Notes under the pieces: generated by a model
What the model was told of the DNA's origin: nothing
The model's input: the letters and a program-made list of their open reading frames with translations, nothing else
The model's database searches: none
Position numbers and translations under genes: made by a program
In this document: positions 10,465 to 17,379 of the stretch, piece after piece
Position numbering within the stretch: the first letter of the stretch is position 1
How the letters are laid out: each line of letters begins with the position of its first letter
Assembly: GCF_002902965.1 (NCBI RefSeq)
Contig: NZ_CP026107.1
Location: 1-64,000, forward strand
DNA: 64,000 bases
Source: Paraburkholderia hospita
GTDB taxonomy: Bacteria; Pseudomonadota; Gammaproteobacteria; Burkholderiales; Burkholderiaceae
Reading direction: 5' to 3'

Positions 10465-11148
10465 ATGAAGAAAACAACTTCCACCACGAAGCCCGCTGCA
10501 AAAAAGGCGCACGCCGCTGCGAAGAAAGCGGCGCGTCCGAAGAAGCCGCAACCGCTCGACGCGATCATTGGCCCTGACGGTCTCGCCCGTCCGCCGTGGG
10601 CATCCGTCGATCCGCTGCTCAAGGATTACTACGACACCGAATGGGGTATGCCCGTGCGCGACGAGCGAGGCCTGTTCGAACGCTTGAGCCTGGAGGCGTT
10701 TCAGTCGGGACTGTCGTGGGCGACCATCTTGCGAAAGCGCGACGCGTTCCGCGAGGCGTTCGCCAACTTCGATCCGGACGTGGTCGCAACGTTCGACGAA
10801 AAGGACATCGAACGCCTGTTGGCCGATGAGCGCATCGTTCGCAACCGGGCAAAGATTCTTGCGACGATCGCCAACGCTGCCGCGACGATCCGCTTGCGCG
10901 AAGCGGGCGGCCTCGCCGCGCTGATCTGGTCGTTCCAACCGCACACGACACCCGCGCCGCGAACGATCGCCGAGATTCCGACCACGTCGGCTGAATCCCT
11001 TGCGTTGAGCAAGGCGTTGCGCAAGCGCGGCTTCGTATTCGTCGGACCGACGACGATGCATGCGCTGATGGAAGCAACGGGCATCGTGGACACGCATCTC
11101 GTCGATAGTCATCGCCGTGGCACTTCGGGCGTGTGGCCGCGGGAGTGA
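10465..11148 (+). CDS. tag: DNA-3-methyladenine glycosylase I
   Basis: Base excision repair enzyme of the Tag family that removes 3-methyladenine from alkylated DNA. The core is recognisable: WASVDPLLKDYYDTEWGMPVRDERGLFERLSLEAFQSGLSWATILRKRDAFREAF, then FVGPTTMHALMEATGIVDTH. A Lys/Ala-rich tail of about 30 residues precedes it. The cysteines of the zinc snap in E. coli Tag (N-terminal RCGW and a C-terminal Cys) are missing here (RPPW; no Cys). ATG at 10465 is preferred; 10429, with AGGA upstream, is an alternative. Confidence 0.9.
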   Translation: MKKTTSTTKPAAKKAHAAAKKAARPKKPQPLDAIIGPDGLARPPWASVDPLLKDYYDTEWGMPVRDERGLFERLSLEAFQSGLSWATILRKRDAFREAFANFDPDVVATFDEKDIERLLADERIVRNRAKILATIANAAATIRLREAGGLAALIWSFQPHTTPAPRTIAEIPTTSAESLALSKALRKRGFVFVGPTTMHALMEATGIVDTHLVDSHRRGTSGVWPRE

Positions 11149-11173
11149 CCAACGCGCCGGCGTGCGGCGGGGC

Positions 11174-11614
11174 TCAGCTACTTCGCCGCGCAGCCATGAA
11201 CGCCTCGACATAGCTCAGCGCCTGTTCACACTGATCGGGCGAAAGCATGTGGATCGAATTGGGCAGTGGATCGAAACCTAGTTCGGTCGCAACCCAGCGG
11301 ATCGCTTTCGAGCGTGCTTCGAAAGCATTGACGCCGTCGCGCCGCACCTTGCCGGCGACGAGCGGTTCGAGCGCGTCGTGCAAGCGGCTTTTCGCGTCGC
11401 GCAGTGCGGCGTCGGCGAGGCGTCCGAGCGGCACATGCCGCGTGCTGCGCGCATGAATGCCGATCCACGCCTGACATGGCGTGCAGACCCAGACGGGACC
11501 GTGATCGTCGCGATACGGATAGCTCTCTTCGCCTGCGCGCGCGAGCACGGCTTTCGCGCCGCAGTAATCGCACAGGGGCTGCGGCAGCGCCTTGACGGGT
11601 TTGCCTACGCGCAT
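11174..11614 (-). CDS. Zinc-finger-containing protein (DUF3268-like)
   Basis: A 146-residue protein with two CxxC pairs near the N-terminus (CDYCGAKA and CTPCQAW) separated by a VWVCTPC segment, forming a probable zinc ribbon. A helical C-terminus follows (FEARSKAIRWVATELGFDP). This matches the zinc-finger-containing domain (DUF3268-like) found in proteobacterial hypothetical proteins. Function unknown; it may bind nucleic acid or protein. Confidence 0.75.
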   Translation of the reverse strand: MRVGKPVKALPQPLCDYCGAKAVLARAGEESYPYRDDHGPVWVCTPCQAWIGIHARSTRHVPLGRLADAALRDAKSRLHDALEPLVAGKVRRDGVNAFEARSKAIRWVATELGFDPLPNSIHMLSPDQCEQALSYVEAFMAARRSS

Positions 11615-11767
11615 CGCTGCGCCTCGGCCGGTTTCAGTTGCTTCATACAGCGCTCGACAGTGGGTGGCTTTCCCAACGATACCAAATGGCCGCTTTCCGC
11701 ACGAGAGGCAACGCTTGCGTGCGGTGTTATCGGCGTTTGAGCTAGCGGGGAAGCAACCGTCCCTTCG

Positions 11768-12646
11768 CTACGGCGCGCGGACACCGTCAGGCGCCGACGA
11801 TGCCGGCGGCGGAAACGTTGTCGCTGGTGTGCCAAGGCGTCCTGGCGGCGACGCGTCTTGTCGCTTGTGCGGCGCCATCGTCCGAAGCAGCACGACATCG
11901 CGCTCCGGCTCCGGCATCGCGATGATCGCGTGCAAGGTCACTCTCGTCGTCCAGCACACATCGGACGGTGTCGCGAGCGTCGGGTTGGACGCATAGAACG
12001 TGAAGCGCTCGATATTCACCTGATCGCCGCGCAGCTCGGCGATCAGTGTCCGCGTGAGTTGACGCTCGGCCGCCGCATACTGCTGCGGTGTCGGCGCGGG
12101 CAAGGGCGCATTCGACGCATCGTTGACCAGCACCTTGTAGAGCAGCCCGAAATACTGATCGACGTCCGTATCCGGCATGTCGCGCAGCGAGACGCGGTTC
12201 ATCACCGCGCGCATATCGTGGAGACCGAAGCAGTTGACGGGCACCAGCTCGTCGAGGAACTTGGTCAACAGCTTCACGTACTGAAGACGGTCGGAAGGCG
12301 TGAGATGCGCAAGACCGTTCGACATGAATTCTTCGCGCGCTCTGGAGTCGAGAAAGATCTCCCCGACGTGCCGCGCGCCACCGTGAGCGTCCGACGCGAT
12401 GACGGGGTCGTGCTGGATCTTCTCCACCCACGCGAGAATGATGCGCGCCTTGTTCGAATCTGGATCGATGCCGTGGTTGCGCAAGAGCTGATCGAGGTCG
12501 CGCTGTCCGTATTCCGCCGTGCCCGCGATCGGGCCGGGCGCGACAGGCTGCGGGGCGGAATCCGGGTCGTGACGGATCGCCGCGCTGACCAGGGTCGCGG
12601 CCGTCAACGCAGCGATCAGTGCGAGGAGAAAAGCTGACCGTCTCAT
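11768..12646 (-). CDS. Exported protein of unknown function
   Basis: A 292-residue protein with an N-terminal signal or anchor (FLLALIAALTAATLVSAA). It has a helical body (residues ~45-235) and a Pro/Ala-rich tail of about 30 residues. Residues WVEKIQHDPVIASDAHGGARHVGEIFLDSRAREEFMSNGLAHLTPSDRLQYVKLLTKFLDEL give it a soluble periplasmic character, with a conserved-looking VNCFGLHDMRAVMNRVSL. I recognise no named domain. It is monocistronic. Confidence 0.7.
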   Translation of the reverse strand: MRRSAFLLALIAALTAATLVSAAIRHDPDSAPQPVAPGPIAGTAEYGQRDLDQLLRNHGIDPDSNKARIILAWVEKIQHDPVIASDAHGGARHVGEIFLDSRAREEFMSNGLAHLTPSDRLQYVKLLTKFLDELVPVNCFGLHDMRAVMNRVSLRDMPDTDVDQYFGLLYKVLVNDASNAPLPAPTPQQYAAAERQLTRTLIAELRGDQVNIERFTFYASNPTLATPSDVCWTTRVTLHAIIAMPEPERDVVLLRTMAPHKRQDASPPGRLGTPATTFPPPASSAPDGVRAP

Positions 12647-12936
12647 CGGGATGACAGGGTTGCGAATCGATTGCGCCTGTCGTGATTGACGGAAAACGGG
12701 AAAATGCGACTTGTCGCTACGTGGCGCCGACTCAATATGATGTTAGGACATCCCTGCGTGCCCTGATGCAAATAGTCGGCGTATGTGCCGCCAACATACG
12801 CATCGTCGATGCAATGAAGACGCGATGTTAAGAAGCGGTTGCGTAATGCTAGTGACGCTACGCGTGGGCGGGATGCGTGACGACGAAGATCGTCACGCCC
12901 CGGCCCACGCATTCGAGTCAGGCAATCACAAAAGCA

Positions 12937-14172
12937 TCACTTTCCGGCTCCGGCATTGAGCGGCGTCGCCAGGGCGCGCGCATTGTCGGCCGTCATCTTC
13001 GCGCCGCTCGCCCGATAACCATTCGAATAGAGCAGGAACGCCATGATGTCCGCGTAATCCTGATCCTTCATCTTGCCTGGTTTGTCAGCGGGCATGTTCG
13101 TCGACATGTATGTGAACACGCCGCCAATCGTCAGATGCGCATTCGATGCCGGCGCGAACGCCGGCCCTTGCAGCGCGGGCGCTGTCACGCCCTGCAACTG
13201 CGCGCCGTGGCATTTCGCGCATGCCGCCGAATAGAGCGTCTTGCCGTGTGTCGCTTGCGCCTGATCGAATGAGGGCGTTCCGCCCGCCGCGTCGGCGGCG
13301 ATCTTCACGAAGCCGCCCGCGCTGTCTGCGTTCGCCGACGCCAGCAGCGCGCGTTGTGCGGCAGCGTGCGATGCGGAAGGACCGTCGCGAAAGCGCGCAG
13401 TGTCGTCGCGCGCGGTTGCGTCGAGCGCGTGCGCGGGCATCGCCCAGTCGTGCGTCAAGCCAGCGAGCCGCCCACTGCCCGACATCTTGTCGAGCGCCGC
13501 ATCGATCCGCTCGCGCAGCGCCACCGTGCGCGGCCCGAATGCGAACACGAGTTGCCAGTCCGCATAGGGCGAACGCGCGGCGGCGACAGTGAAGCGCTGT
13601 TGCGGATGCGCAAGACGATACGCGACGACAGCCGGATACCAGACGATCGCGCGCTGCGCCTGTCCCTTCGCGACGGCTTCGACGGTCAACGCCGACGTGT
13701 TCTCCAGATCGAGCGTGACGCTCGGCTGCTGCACGGCAATCAGTTGCGCGGGACTCGCATACGTCGCCGCGACCGTGTTCTTCGCCGCGCCTTGCGGATT
13801 GGCGTCGGGCGCTTCGATGCTCACATAGCCCGCGCGCAGGTAGCCGTGCGAGAACTGCAGCTTGCTGCTAGAAGCATCGGCCACATTCGAGCGCGGAAAG
13901 CCCGCGATCACGTCGCAGTCGCGCGCGAGCGTCTTGTCGAGCTCTCCGAGCGAGACGCCGTCGTCGTCGCCTTCGCCGATGCCGTGCCTGACGATCGTCG
14001 CGGCGATGCCTGCCTGCGCAAACGCATCGCGCGCCACGGCTTCGTCCAGCGCCGCAGACGGACTGCCGGGAAACGTGCAAACCTTCACAGCCGCCATCGA
14101 ATGAATCGACGTGAGCGCGAGACAGGCAGCGAGCACGCTTGCTGCCGGAATACGATTGAGAGAGTGGTTCAT
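12937..14172 (-). CDS. XoxJ-like periplasmic binding domain fused to cytochrome c (XoxG-like)
   Basis: A 411-residue periplasmic protein. The signal peptide (ending HSMAA) is followed by a substrate-binding-protein-like domain (VKVCTFPGSPSAALDEAVARDAFAQ through about residue 250), like the MxaJ/XoxJ accessory proteins. A class I cytochrome c domain follows with heme motif CAKCH at residues 318-322 and likely Met ligand in YMSTNMPADKPGKM. It starts 19 bp after the quinoprotein dehydrogenase, so one operon. It probably accepts electrons from the dehydrogenase and may help it mature. The start is ATG 14172; the longer frame upstream overlaps the dehydrogenase and is spurious. Confidence 0.85.
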   Translation of the reverse strand: MNHSLNRIPAASVLAACLALTSIHSMAAVKVCTFPGSPSAALDEAVARDAFAQAGIAATIVRHGIGEGDDDGVSLGELDKTLARDCDVIAGFPRSNVADASSSKLQFSHGYLRAGYVSIEAPDANPQGAAKNTVAATYASPAQLIAVQQPSVTLDLENTSALTVEAVAKGQAQRAIVWYPAVVAYRLAHPQQRFTVAAARSPYADWQLVFAFGPRTVALRERIDAALDKMSGSGRLAGLTHDWAMPAHALDATARDDTARFRDGPSASHAAAQRALLASANADSAGGFVKIAADAAGGTPSFDQAQATHGKTLYSAACAKCHGAQLQGVTAPALQGPAFAPASNAHLTIGGVFTYMSTNMPADKPGKMKDQDYADIMAFLLYSNGYRASGAKMTADNARALATPLNAGAGK

Positions 14173-14191
14173 GTCTGGACGTCCGGAAAGA

Positions 14192-15919
14192 TCACGAGTG
14201 GTTGAGCGCGAACACGTACAGCGTTCCGCCGCGCGGCACCTTGTCGGCGGCCTTGGCCATCGGGCCGCCCCAGATCGGATTTGCGCCGCCGTAGCCGGCC
14301 AGCACCGCGACATATTCCTTGCCGTCGATCTCGAACACGGACGGCTGCGCAATGATGCCGCTCGCGAGTTTCGGGCTTTGCCACAGCACTTTGCCGCTCG
14401 TGACGTCGAACGCGTAGAGATGCCCATCGAGCGAGCCGCTGAACGCGAGGCCGCTCGCCGTGGTGGCCACGCCGCCGTTCCACGGCAGCTTGCTCCAGTG
14501 GCTCCAGAGCTTCTTGCCCGTATTCACGTCGATGGCCTGCAATTCACCGTATCCCTTGCTGCCCGGCTCGGGCTTGATCTCGAAGCTTTCGCCGAGGTAC
14601 GGCAAGCCCTCCATGTACGTCACCGACTTGCCGGACAGCGACATGCACGCATGCAGCGTCGGGATGACCGCGATGTGCTTGTCCGCGTCGTAGGAAACCG
14701 ACCACCAGTTCTTGCCGCCGAGGAAGCTCGGGCAGGTTTCAATCGTCGTTCCCGTTTTCGGATACTTCGATTCGTCCTGCACGGGTTTGCCGTCGGCGGT
14801 GTAGCCCGTAACCGAGGTCGCCTTCACGAACGGGCGCGCGTAGATCAGCTTGCCGTTGCTGCGATCGATTGCATGGAAGTAGCCGTTGCGGTCGGCATGG
14901 ATGATCGCGTCATAGTCCTTGCCTTCGTACTTGATGTTGGCGAGCACGGGGGTGTTGACGCCGTCGTAGTCCCACGTGTCGTGACGCGTGTACTGGTAGT
15001 GCCATTTGAGGTTGCCCGTTTTCGGATCAAGCGCGAGCAGCGAGTCCGAATAGAGGTTGTCGCCCGGGCGAAGATCCGCGAGCCACGGCCCTGGATTGCC
15101 GACGCCCCAATAAAGCGTCTTGCTGCTGGGATCAAACGTGCCCGTCAGCCATGCGGGCGCGCCGCCATGCTCCTGTGTGCCGTCGGGCCACGTGTTGCCG
15201 CCCGGCTCCTTTGCGCCGGGCACGGTGTAGCGTTTCCACTGCACGTTGCCGTTCTCGGGATCGAGCGCCGCGATGAACCCGCGCGCGCCATACTCACCGC
15301 CCGAGCTGCCCACCACGATCGAGCCGTCGAGCGCCAGCGGCGCGAGCGAGAATGCATAGCCGGTGGCCGGCTCGAACATCGATTTCTTCCACACCAGCGC
15401 GCCCGTTTGCGCATCGAGCGCGGCCACTTCGCCATTGAGCATCGCGACATACACGTTCTTGCCATACAGCGCGACGCCCCGGTTCACGACATCGCAACAC
15501 GCGTTCTTGAACGCTTCCGCGCCGAGCTTCGGTTCGTACTTCCATAACTGCTTGCCGGTGGCGGCATCGAATGCATAGACGTTGTCCTTGGGCGTCGTCA
15601 CGAACAGGTAGCGGCCGTTGATGATGGGCGTCGCTTCGAAGCCCTGCTGAAGCTCCGCAGGAAACTTGTAGGCCCATGTCTGCTTCAGGTTCTTCACGTT
15701 CGACGTGTCGATCTGCTTGAGCGGCGAATGCGCCTGGCCGTTATACGTGCGGTAGTACGTGAGCCAGCCTGGATCGCTTTGCGCCGACGTGAGCCGCTCG
15801 TAGGTCACGGCGGGATAGTCGGCCGCGGCGGCTACCGTTGCGGGCCTCAGACTGATTGCCGCCACGACGCCCGCGACGAGCATCGCGAGCCGTGTGGCCG
15901 AAGCCTGACTTGTCTTCAT
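14192..15919 (-). CDS. PQQ-dependent alcohol dehydrogenase with lanthanide signature (XoxF-type)
   Basis: A 575-residue periplasmic eight-bladed propeller quinoprotein of the methanol/ethanol dehydrogenase family, with a signal peptide ending near ATVAAAA. Adjacent cysteines 141-142 form the PQQ-stacking disulfide; GGAPAW, Glu209 and Asn275 fit the metal site. The catalytic Asp317 is followed at +2 by Asp319 (WDYDGVN), the extra acidic residue of lanthanide-dependent enzymes, where calcium enzymes carry a small residue. It oxidises a primary alcohol to aldehyde and passes electrons to cytochrome c; the substrate is not determinable. A good -24/-12 promoter lies about 100 bp upstream. Confidence 0.92.
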   Translation of the reverse strand: MKTSQASATRLAMLVAGVVAAISLRPATVAAAADYPAVTYERLTSAQSDPGWLTYYRTYNGQAHSPLKQIDTSNVKNLKQTWAYKFPAELQQGFEATPIINGRYLFVTTPKDNVYAFDAATGKQLWKYEPKLGAEAFKNACCDVVNRGVALYGKNVYVAMLNGEVAALDAQTGALVWKKSMFEPATGYAFSLAPLALDGSIVVGSSGGEYGARGFIAALDPENGNVQWKRYTVPGAKEPGGNTWPDGTQEHGGAPAWLTGTFDPSSKTLYWGVGNPGPWLADLRPGDNLYSDSLLALDPKTGNLKWHYQYTRHDTWDYDGVNTPVLANIKYEGKDYDAIIHADRNGYFHAIDRSNGKLIYARPFVKATSVTGYTADGKPVQDESKYPKTGTTIETCPSFLGGKNWWSVSYDADKHIAVIPTLHACMSLSGKSVTYMEGLPYLGESFEIKPEPGSKGYGELQAIDVNTGKKLWSHWSKLPWNGGVATTASGLAFSGSLDGHLYAFDVTSGKVLWQSPKLASGIIAQPSVFEIDGKEYVAVLAGYGGANPIWGGPMAKAADKVPRGGTLYVFALNHS

Positions 15920-16014
15920 CGTTGTCTCCTATCCAACATCGTTGTGGGTGAGTTATCGTGCGACGCCTGTCAGCAAAGCATCGTTGGCTTGCATGGCGGC
16001 TGCGCGGTCGTAAA

Positions 16015-16030
16015 GGCAAGTCGCATGCCA
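16015..16030 (-). promoter_or_regulatory. Candidate sigma-54 promoter of the quinoprotein dehydrogenase
   Basis: On the minus strand the site reads TGGCATGCGACTTGC, against the consensus TGGCACGnnnnTTGCW. The GG and GC elements are correctly spaced by 10 bases. It would start transcription near 16004, about 85 bp before the dehydrogenase ATG. An enhancer-binding protein is encoded in the same cluster. Confidence 0.7.
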
Positions 16031-16117
16031 TTGGTTGGCTATCCTTGCTAACCGGCGCGGAGTATGTCGGTGTGAGCAGGCGTCCGTTTAACACCCATCG
16101 GAAAGCGCCACGCGACG

Positions 16118-16144
16118 TGTTGCATCGTGGAGCAAGGGACAACT
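16118..16144. promoter_or_regulatory. Candidate activator site upstream of the dehydrogenase promoter
   Basis: TGTTGCA at 16118-16124 is followed, with the same spacing as at the pqqA site, by a degraded second half (GACAACT, retaining CAAC). It lies about 90 bp upstream of the -24 element, a normal enhancer distance. The second arm is weak. Confidence 0.4.
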
Positions 16145-16306
16145 CACCTGTTGCCGCATGTGACAGCACACCTGTGTCGTGTGCCCGTTGCGCACGATGA
16201 ATGCCGCGTTCTCGATGGCATGCTTCTCGCACGCTGCATGTCGACGAAGAGCGGTGGTGACATATCGTGCCGCCGCGTCGTATCGTCAAACAGCGGGTGC
16301 AACGTC

Positions 16307-16558
16307 ATGAACAGTTTGCGGGCGATGGTCGAGCGATGGCTGGCGCATATGCCGCCGTCCACAGTCAGCTTTGCCAGATTCGGATGCGACAGCAGCGGGC
16401 GGCGCTGTCATGTGCGTGTCCACGTGCATCGTCCCGAAGGCGATGTCGCGATTCATTTCTTTCGACATTGCGACGGCATGTGGCGTGTGTTTCCGCCCGC
16501 TAGCGCGCCGATTGTGATGGGGTATCCGCGGATGTCTCGTTCCAGACCGACGACGTGA
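16307..16558 (+). CDS. Small conserved-looking hypothetical protein
   Basis: An 83-residue protein on the opposite strand to the surrounding cluster. Its central part (CHVRVHVHRPEGDVAIHFFRHCDGMWRVFPP) has the alternating pattern of a beta-sheet domain and resembles small Burkholderia hypothetical proteins as I remember them. Its 3' end overlaps the convergent small membrane protein gene by 59 bp. No clear ribosome site. It could be a shadow frame, but the composition argues for a real gene. Confidence 0.4.
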   Translation: MNSLRAMVERWLAHMPPSTVSFARFGCDSSGRRCHVRVHVHRPEGDVAIHFFRHCDGMWRVFPPASAPIVMGYPRMSRSRPTT

Positions 16559-16691
16559 AGCGGTAGTTGTCGGCGGCAAGCCGCCATTCCGTGTGCGACT
16601 TGTGCAGAATCAGTATCCACATGGCGACGGATAGCAACGCCAGCACGCCGAGCGCACCACCGACGATCAGAAACATCATCAGGTCGGACAT
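16500..16691 (-). CDS. Small single-pass membrane protein of the PQQ cluster
   Basis: A 63-residue protein with one strong transmembrane segment (MMFLIVGGALGVLALLSVAMWILIL, residues 5-29) and a polar C-terminal tail. GAGGGC lies upstream of the ATG. It starts 39 bp after pqqD and is probably cotranscribed with it. No family recognised; its place between pqqD and the dehydrogenase suggests a role in the same alcohol oxidation chain, which is inference. Confidence 0.6.
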   Translation of the reverse strand: MSDLMMFLIVGGALGVLALLSVAMWILILHKSHTEWRLAADNYRFTSSVWNETSADTPSQSAR

Positions 16692-16730
16692 GAGGCTGCC
16701 CTCAGGTTCATCCGTGGTTGCGCGCGCATG

Positions 16731-17012
16731 TCAATCGAGCCAGCCGCGTTGCCGCGCATGATCGATGAACTGATACACATCCGTCGCGAGGCCGGACGCA
16801 TTGAAGAGCGCTTCGAGCTCGCCGATGATGTCGTCGAGATCGCGCGTGCCGTCGCAGCGCGAGAGAATTTCGCCTGCACTCGGATTGAGTTTCACCAGGC
16901 CTTCCGGATACAGCAGGACATACGCGTCCTGGACTGGCTCCCATTGCAGCAGGAAAAGATCACGCAGCCTCGGGCGCTCGCTCGCACCGGTGTTCGCTGG
17001 CATCGGCATCAT
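16731..17012 (-). CDS. pqqD: PQQ biosynthesis peptide chaperone PqqD
   Basis: A 93-residue PqqD. The family pattern is clear: RLRDLFLLQWEPVQDAYVLLYPEGLVKLNPSAGEILSRCDGTRDLDDIIGEL, then a helical C-terminus ending RGWLD. PqqD binds the PqqA precursor peptide and presents it to the radical SAM enzyme PqqE. In most clusters the order is pqqA-B-C-D-E; here pqqD follows pqqA directly with a 111-bp gap, and pqqB, pqqC and pqqE are not in this window. Confidence 0.92.
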   Translation of the reverse strand: MMPMPANTGASERPRLRDLFLLQWEPVQDAYVLLYPEGLVKLNPSAGEILSRCDGTRDLDDIIGELEALFNASGLATDVYQFIDHARQRGWLD

Positions 17013-17123
17013 GGCGTCAGGTCTTGTTCAATGGCGTCGGGCGCCTGTCACGAAGCGGACTAAGCCGTTCGTGAAGGCGGTCGAAGCGCCGCACGCGACG
17101 CGCGGCGGCGCATCGGCGCAACG

Positions 17124-17198
17124 TCAGCGGTTGGCGATATACATCGTGATCTCAAAGCCGAAACGCAGATCCGTGTAGGCGGGCGTAGTCCATTGCAT
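17124..17198 (-). CDS. pqqA: Coenzyme PQQ precursor peptide PqqA
   Basis: A 24-residue peptide, shorter than most gene callers accept. The C-terminal [12 protein letters not shown] contains the conserved Glu and Tyr (E-x3-Y) that are cross-linked to form PQQ. ATG at 17198 is preceded by AAGGAGA at ideal distance. A -24/-12 promoter lies about 65 bp upstream of the start codon, and the adjacent divergent-free regulator gene ends 181 bp upstream. Very likely the first gene of a pqqA-pqqD-small membrane protein transcript. Confidence 0.95.
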   Translation of the reverse strand: MQWTTPAYTDLRFGFEITMYIANR

Positions 17199-17259
17199 GG
17201 CTGTCTCCTTGATGGGTTTGACGAAGAACCGCGGTTGAACTGCGGTCGGGGCTGTTGAA

Positions 17260-17276
17260 CGCAAGCTCCATGCCGA
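17260..17276 (-). promoter_or_regulatory. Candidate sigma-54 promoter of pqqA
   Basis: The minus strand reads CGGCATGGAGCTTGC, with the GG and GC dinucleotides spaced by 10 bases. It shares GGCATG and CTTGC with the dehydrogenase promoter at 16015-16030. Transcription would begin near 17249, giving a leader of about 50 bases. Confidence 0.7.
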
Positions 17277-17339
17277 AGGGCGTTCGCGCGATGTGCGAGA
17301 GATTCTCAGTGAACACGCTGTCCACATTCGGAGCACAGG

Positions 17340-17366
17340 TGTTGCAAAAATCAACAGCCTGCAACA
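17340..17366. promoter_or_regulatory. Candidate enhancer site: perfect inverted repeat upstream of pqqA
   Basis: TGTTGCA (17340-17346) and TGCAACA (17360-17366) form a perfect 7-bp inverted repeat with centres 20 bp apart, two helical turns. The site is 66-92 bp upstream of the -24 element, as expected for a dimeric bacterial enhancer-binding protein. Confidence 0.6.
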
Positions 17367-17379
17367 GCGGACGACCGTG

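Noticed and set aside
16028..16050. A plus-strand TTGGC-TATCC-TTGCT sequence resembling a sigma-54 promoter
   Set aside because: The GG and GC elements are 8 rather than 10 bases apart, and no gene in that direction would use it.
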